From: Poa pratensis
Lineage: Eukaryota; Streptophyta; Magnoliopsida; Poales; Poaceae
Assembly (NCBI GenBank): GCA_947311845.1
Contig: CAMZMU010000123.1
Span: 15,855,161 to 15,919,160, forward strand
Direction of reading: 5' to 3'
Length of the DNA: 64,000 nucleotides
A model generated the notes under the pieces. That model saw only the letters and a program-made list of their open reading frames with translations, ran no database searches and was not told the DNA's origin. Shown one piece after another: positions 58,587 to 64,000 of this stretch. The stretch's first letter is position 1; each line of letters begins with the position of its first letter. The translations under genes and the position numbers were made by a program.

Positions 58587-59913
58587 AAGGGCATCTCCAC
58601 TCGTTGTGCCTTCCAGGCCGAAAAACGACGCTATTTTGGGTCGCCTGTGGGGCAACGGCGCTATTTCACGTCTTGGGGGCGGCGTTTTCCCAGCCGTGCC
58701 CAAACCCAGGAAGAAGTCTAGAAATTTAAAAAAACAAATTTAGGCGAAAAGTAGCTAATTTGGCGAATTTCATTCATATATGGGTGGAAATTCGCCGATT
58801 ACATAGTAGAAACTAAAAATAAAAACTTAAAAAACTGAAAATAGATAATTAAGGCGATCTACGCCGTTCTACATGCCTAGCTGGCTGTAGAACACGGTGT
58901 AGTCGCCACCGTCGCTGTCGTCGGACGAGCCGCTCCCAGCGGCGTTGCTAGGGCCTGCGCCGTCGTCTCCGCCGTGCCACCTGCTCGGCCCGGGCGCACT
59001 GGGGGCGTCCTCCTCGTCGCTGGGGTCGAGGATGATGTAGGGCGGCGGCGCTGGGGGAGATGGCATGCGACGGCGAGGGGCCACGCGCTGGCGCTGCGCC
59101 ACCGCGCGCTCGCGCTGCACCTGCTCGAGGATGCGCTGCTGGCGCTGGACCTCCTCCTGCTCGTGCATCCTCGCCGACCAGGCATCGGCGACGTCGTCTG
59201 GCGCCGGGAGGACGTCTTTGAGGGAGTTCTCGATGGCGAGCCTCTCGCCGGGGAACTCCTCCGAGTCCTCCGGCGCCTCCATGTGGGCCGCCGCCCTGAC
59301 GTAGTCGCACGGCGCCTGCCACGCCGGCGCCTTCTTCTTGCCCTCCGTCTTGGGCTTGACGAGGCGGAGAAGTCCGCGCGGCGGCGACGCGGGGCGGCGC
59401 TCATTGATGCGGATGCTGCCGCTACGGCTGGGAACGCGCCGGCCGGAGTTGAGGATGGGCGGCGGCGTGGCGGCCTGCTCGGCCTTGACGCCCATCCGAG
59501 CGCGCGCCGGAGGAAGAGGAGGAGGATGTGGCGCCCATCCGCCGCGGCAGCCACGACGACGTGCGCGGCGGCATCTCCAGCCGCGGCCTGTTGCCGCCGG
59601 CGATGTGCTCGAGGACGAACGCAAGCGTGCGTCCTCGAGCGCCCCACCACCTCTTGCGGCCCTCCACCGGGCCGTTGCGGCCTTCGTCGGCCAGCTCGCG
59701 GGCGTGGCGCTGGAGGAAGAACTGCGTCCAGAACACATGGTTGGCTGGATCCCAGCGGAGATCCGCCGCCTGCTCGTCGGTGAGACCGGCGAGCACCTCC
59801 TGGATCGCCTCCACGCGGTCCTCCCCTTCTGACGGCTGGGGGTACAACCACCCTCCTAACCATCTTGACACAGGCAACTTCTCGGCAAACAGAGTTAGTT
59901 GGATCAGATCCAT
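58587..59913 (-). mobile_element. Transposon-associated ORF with a single TIR-like end
   Basis: Minus-strand coding starts at about 59913 (RWDPANHVFWTQFFLQRHA, then RKRWWGARGRTLAFVLEHI and GGNRPRLEMPPRTS). It loses frame near 59490 and resumes in another frame to a stop at 58869. The later part carries ASPPRGLLRLVKPKTEGKK, an Arg/Gln-rich helix (RQQRILEQVQRERAVAQRQR) and acidic ILDPSDEEDAPS. I recognise the W-G-R-T...EHI...NNPRLEMPP pattern as a highly repeated grass protein linked to DNA transposons; its function is unknown. Past the stop, GTAAGGGCATCTCCACTCG near 58586 resembles the GGGCATCTCCAAC ends of such elements. The opposite end was not found, so the element is incomplete. Confidence 0.5.
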
Positions 59914-60625
59914 GCGCCTCTAGTTAACTACATGAGTCTATTTGTCCATTGAATCTCAAGCGTATGTGCGCTTCTCCCCGGATCAGTTCACATAAATCAA
60001 ATCCAGAAACGAGACGACATGATTCAATTAGCACAGGTACAAAATCCACTGTCGACAACACATAAATCTAGGGGTTTACTCTCTGCTTGCTTGTTCATCC
60101 ATCCAAATACACTATGATGGACTGGCCCTAGGGCGTAGGCGTACAATTGATGTCGTTGTTCGGCTTGGTGCAATTCTGATATGATGAAGTACAAATTGGG
60201 ACGACTTGATGTAGATGGCATGCCGGCACGCGGGTGGCAATGAATTCGTTTTGAAGAAGATTGCGTACATGTGCGTGTCCCGAAGTTGATGAAGGCATGC
60301 GCAGAACCTTCCAATGACCTGCGCTACGGCAAGAAGCATGATGCATGCAATGTGCACTTGTCGCGGTACGAGCGGGATCACTTGTACCGGACTCTTGTAG
60401 AAGGTGCACATGGCTAAGCATTGAGGAACAAAACAGAAGACAAGGAACGGTGCGAGAGGGACCACTCATGTCGAGTAGGGAGACCTCCAATCAACTTAGT
60501 TTAATGATGCAAGGTCAATAGTCCCTATCTTTTGAGTTGGAAATTTTTGAAAGTTTGAAATCCTGAAATTTTCAAATATTGGAAGTTTTAAATATTGGAA
60601 GATTAAACTTCCCAAAAGTTGAATT
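59914..60625. other. Intergenic DNA
   Basis: No gene supported. Two overlapping minus-strand open frames (60112-60490) have no domain. From 60530 the sequence becomes AAATTTT/GAAAGTT-rich, leading into the tandem repeat. Confidence 0.3.
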
Positions 60626-61133
60626 TCTTGAAGTTTGAAATTGCAAAATTTCGAATTTCTGAAAGTTATGAAATTATGCGAAAGTTAAATTTTTTAACTT
60701 TCAAATTCTGAATGGTGGGGCTGGATTTTCTAAAAGTTGGTTCTATATTTTCAGAATACTAGCAAAAGATGAAAGTTTGACCATAAGCTGACTTTCTAAT
60801 CGGAAAATACATCTGGTCGAAAAGTCATAGCTGGGAAACTAACTCACGGGTCACGTGAGGGAACACAATCAACTTTGAATTTCCTGAAGTTTCAAATTGC
60901 AAAATTTAAGATTTCTGAAAGTTATGAAATTTTGCGAAAGTTCAATATTTTAAAGTTCCAAATTCTGAATGGTGTGGCTGGATTTTCTAAAAGTTGGTTT
61001 TATATTTCCAGAATACTAGCAAAGGATGAAAGTTTGACCATAAGCTGACTTTCTAAAATGGAAAATACATCTGGTCGGAAAGTCATAGCTGGGAGACTAA
61101 CTCACGGTCACGGGTCACGTGACGGAACACAAA
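60626..61133. repeat. Tandem duplication, ~257 bp x 2
   Basis: AATTCTGAATGGTG at 60704 and 60961 marks equivalent points. Each copy carries GAAAGTTATGAAATT, GGCTGGATTTTCTAAAAGTT, GAAAGTTTGACCATAAGCTG and ends GTCATAGCTGGGA followed by a CACGGGTCACGTGA motif. It lies ~270 bp upstream of the OMA1-like gene, so it may be part of its promoter region. Confidence 0.85.
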
Positions 61134-61400
61134 AGGTCTTGACGAAAAGAAACTGGCAGAGGTGATCTACAAGGAAGCTACATGGCCAAATTGGGGTCGT
61201 TTTCCATGTTTCTGTAGCGCATTAGGCTTTATGAACTTTCATCCTCTCTGTAGCGTGCTCGTAAGCTAAACGGACGAAAATCGTCGCCGACATCCCGGCG
61301 ACGGCGAGTGACATACTCTCCCGCTTCACGCACCGGCATCTCAGGCTAGCTCTCTTCTCCAGTCAATCTGGCGTTGAGAAGAAAGAAAAACTGAAGGAAC
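61134..61400 (+). promoter_or_regulatory. Upstream region and leader of the OMA1-like gene
   Basis: No clear TATA box. GC content rises near 61260. A 5' leader (TCTCTTCTCCAGTCAATC, then GAAGAAAGAAAAACTGAAGG) precedes the ATG at 61401. Confidence 0.3.
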
Positions 61401-63589
61401 ATGAACTATATTGTGAAGCGAACGGGCACCGACCTCTTCCGGCTCCTCAAGCGCTACAACTACTACAGGCCGGCTGTCCTCCGACCACACGCGCCGCCGC
61501 TGCAGACGGCCGCCCGGCAATAACACGTCTACCCGGAGCGCCTGGAGATCTCGCACTCCACCGCCCCATCCCGAGCACTAGCACGAACCCGCCAATGGCC
61601 TGCCACCCGTCGGCTACTTGCGCCGCTGGCGCGGAGGTGGCTCCCTCAATGCCACTACCACGCCTCGCCACGACCCCCGGAGATCGTCCACTTCACCCGA
61701 CTCCCCTGGTTCCTCGACTGGCGGAAGGTTGCTGCGCGGGTCCTACTCCCTGGCGCCGCGGCCATGGCCGCCTACTACTGTACCCTCGAGACCGTGCCGT
61801 ACACAAACCGCACCCACCTCATCTTCCTCCCTCCCCGGGTCGAACGCTGGCTCGGAGAGCTCATGTTCGACGGTATCAAGGAGGAGGAAGCAGCCGACAT
61901 CCTACCCCCGGAACACCGCGAGAGCGTCCGCCTTCGCCGGATCACCTCGGAGATCGTCAGCGCCGCCGAGCGCACGCTTGTACCTGTCCGGCGAGAGGAG
62001 CAGCTTCTGGATGACAGGTGGATGACCAAGAGGTTCCGGAACCAGGTGAAGGCGCGAGCGGCGCCGCCAATGACGAGGCATCTCGACGGGCTCGACTGGG
62101 AGGTGATCGTCGTCAAAAATAAACAGGTCAACGCGATGTGCGCACCGGGTGGCAAGATTGTTGTCTACACTGGCTTCCTCGACTACTTCAAAACCGATGC
62201 TGAGGTTGCCGCCGTGCTTGGGCATGAGGTAGATTTTATTTCTGTGACTCGCGGGGTGGGTTTCCTTCCTGTGAATCCAAACTGAAATCACTGGCTTAAT
62301 CTCTTGCAGGTCGGGCACGTTATTGCAAGGCACACGGCAGAGGGGGCCAGCAAGAGCTTGTTGTCCATGTTCATGCGAGTTGGCATCCGGCAGTTTTTTG
62401 ACAGCCCAAGTCTGCTCAAGTGTGTCTCGAAATTACTCTTTGAGCTGCCCTTCTCACGAAGGTATATACTTCACCTATGCCTTTCACATTGTTCATGGTA
62501 ATCTAAATTAGATTCCAAATTAGATACAAATTAACTGGTATGGACAAAGCCAAGGTGCCAGCTCGACATACCATGGCTCAAAGTGAAGCTCATCCAAGTA
62601 AAAGATTGTTTGTGTCCTATAGTACTGAACCTTTATTGGCACTCAAGTTATGTCTCTAGTTCAAAATATTCTGAGGCATCGTGGAAGAAATACTATTTAA
62701 GTTTGCTGGTGCTATCGGTATTCTCAACATTTTTTAAGTAATAGGACTTAGGTTAGTAATTTATATGATTAGAAGCCATTGCTTTAGAACTCAATGGATT
62801 TCGTAATTTGCACGATCCAAATACTTCAATATTTCGTTTTTGTTTTCATTGAATTGAATTATTTGATTATCGTAAGAGTTTCTAGGCGCTAGAAAGAATT
62901 GCTTGAGCAAGTCCTAGCATTGTCTATCTTCACAAAAATTGAGACCATTGTTTTCATTTCTCGGAACTGGTCCAATAAGGCTGGTTTATCCTCACACCAG
63001 TTGCTCTAATGTGATATCGTGTGCAATTAATGTATCCCATCTATGACCGTTGTTCTTCAATTTAGTTGTGCGTTGTAGAATTCCCACCTTCTTAACACAT
63101 TACCAAATCTATGCAGTATGTCAAATCTATGTATGGATCTTAGTTCTTTTAATTAATTTGGCTGCGTGCATTCTTGATGTCTCGAATTGCTAGTGAAACT
63201 GAGTTGTTGAGAGGCCAGATATAGTTGGTATCTTCTTGATAGTGATATATTATCCTTTATCGAAGAGAAAAATAGAGACTTTCTGATGTTTTTACGTGTG
63301 TAGGATGGAGATAGAGGCTGACCGCATTGGAATGATGCTACTTGCTGCGGCTGGTTTTGATCCATACATAGCCATTGAGGTTGAAGAGAAGCTAGGAAGG
63401 ATCGCGGGAGATTCAGAACTGCAAAATTATCTTTCTACACACCCTTCAAGTAAAAAAAGAGCAAAGTGTTTATTGCAAGACAAGGTCATGGAGGAGGCGG
63501 TGGAACTATACAACGAAGTAAGGGCGAGTAAGGAAAAAAAGGTTTCCTCTTGGTTCCAGATATTCAAACTCCCCTACTATAGATACTAA
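61401..63589 (+). CDS. OMA1-like: OMA1-like mitochondrial M48 metalloendopeptidase, in-frame stop near codon 41
   Basis: Three exons: 61401-62228, 62310-62461 and 63304-63589, with GT-AG introns, together 1266 nt and exactly in phase. The first exon starts MNYIVKRTGTDLFRLLKRYN, a basic presequence-like N-terminus. A membrane-type segment (ARVLLPGAAAMAAYYC) precedes the conserved ETVPYTNRTH. Later HLDGLDWEVIVV and the VNAMCAPGGKIVVYTGFLDY block are diagnostic of OMA1. The zinc site HEVGH spans the first splice junction and is completed by Glu in SRRMEIEADRIG; the C-terminus has LSTHPSSKKRA. OMA1 is an inner-membrane protease activated by stress. A TAA at 61521-61523 interrupts the presequence region. 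The next in-frame ATG is 61764, which would lack the targeting signal. The catalytic domain is fully intact, so this is either a recent null allele, a sequence error, or a gene using the downstream start. Confidence 0.8.
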
Positions 63590-63858
63590 TTTTTCTAGAG
63601 CCTGACCAGGAAACATGCTCTTGATTTATCGTTCTCGAAATTGTGTCGATTAGCATTTGTTATCGATTTAAACTAGTTGTCAACTAGTCATATGGATCAT
63701 AGTAACTAATATTTCTTTGATCGTTTCATCTATGTCAGAAGGACGCCATGATATTTTGGCACGGTTAGTCAGTATAGAATTTATGGTTATTGATGCTTTG
63801 TTATTACTACAAATCTCTGGCACTTTTTGCTAAAATTAAAAGATATACAAATACTAAT
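63590..63858 (+). other. 3' flank of the OMA1-like gene
   Basis: AT-rich, with no further coding. Probably the 3' UTR and beyond. Confidence 0.4.
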
Positions 63859-64000
63859 GTACCGAGGAACAAGCAATCATTATGACTCTCCTCCCGTTGT
63901 TATCCAACAACGGGACTATGTTAGAATCCGAGGTGCGTACCGAGGAACAAGCAATCATTATGACTTTCCTCCCGTTGTTATCCAACAACGGTCGCTGACA
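63859..64000. repeat. 78 bp tandem repeat with hairpin, running to the window edge
   Basis: ACCGAGGAACAAGCAATCAT starts at 63861 and 63939. Each unit contains the palindrome CCGTTGTTATCCAACAACGG (8 bp stem, 4 bp loop). The second copy reaches the end of the window, so more copies may follow. Confidence 0.75.

Overview
This window looks like nuclear DNA from a Pooideae-type grass (wheat/barley/oat/Brachypodium relatives). The evidence is a mosaic of nested plant transposons around a few spliced or single-exon plant genes, including an Athila-lineage LTR that starts TGATACGTCTCCAACG, grass-type hAT and Stowaway ends, and GC-rich monocot exons. It also looks like draft sequence. There is a 13-N gap at 48633-48645 flanked by two near-identical ~1 kb copies, and there are single-base losses in C-runs inside an otherwise well-preserved gene.

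Layout. 1-6.9 kb: a run of non-autonomous DNA transposons, four hAT-like elements with 7-8 bp target-site duplications (one containing a ~580 bp palindrome) and one possible Mutator-like element, beside an old LINE 3' end. 7.27-8.08 kb: a two-domain DUF26 (plasmodesmata-located/cysteine-rich secretory) gene with two 1-base frameshifts. 9.4-10.4 kb: a DUF4283 LINE ORF1 relic split by a MITE. 11.3-11.75 kb: another hAT element with a perfect TSD. 13.3-14.2 kb: a minus-strand zinc-knuckle LINE ORF1 relic broken at a 20-C tract. 15.9-16.3 kb: an intact BAP31-like ER membrane protein gene followed by a degenerate ~950 bp tandem duplication. 18.8-20.3 kb: minus-strand exons of a decayed RPA70/OB-fold-like gene.

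23.4-42.9 kb is a 5'-truncated LINE (ORF1 tail, endonuclease, reverse transcriptase, zf-RVT, poly-A tail). It was split inside the RT ORF by a ~14.4 kb Ty3/gypsy retrotransposon of the Tat lineage (LTRs 27390-28332 and 40836-41778, TSD GTCAG). That element has gag-protease, RT, RNase H, a second (archaeal-type) RNase H and integrase. It also carries a spliced antisense gene with its own TATA box between pol and the 3' LTR. 43.3-52.6 kb is a degenerate Athila-like element with gag and a protease remnant but no pol; its LTRs contain tandem copies of the primer-binding site.

52.6-58.5 kb holds low-complexity intergenic or intronic DNA with tandem duplications and a GC-rich island near 57 kb. 58.6-59.9 kb is a minus-strand, frameshifted, transposon-associated ORF. 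61.4-63.6 kb is a three-exon OMA1-like mitochondrial M48 metallopeptidase gene with an intact HExxH but an in-frame stop near codon 41. The four cellular genes (DUF26, BAP31-like, RPA-like, OMA1-like) are unrelated in function and share no operon-like logic. I saw no tRNA, rRNA or CRISPR array. Host gene assignments rest on motif recognition by eye, not on searches.
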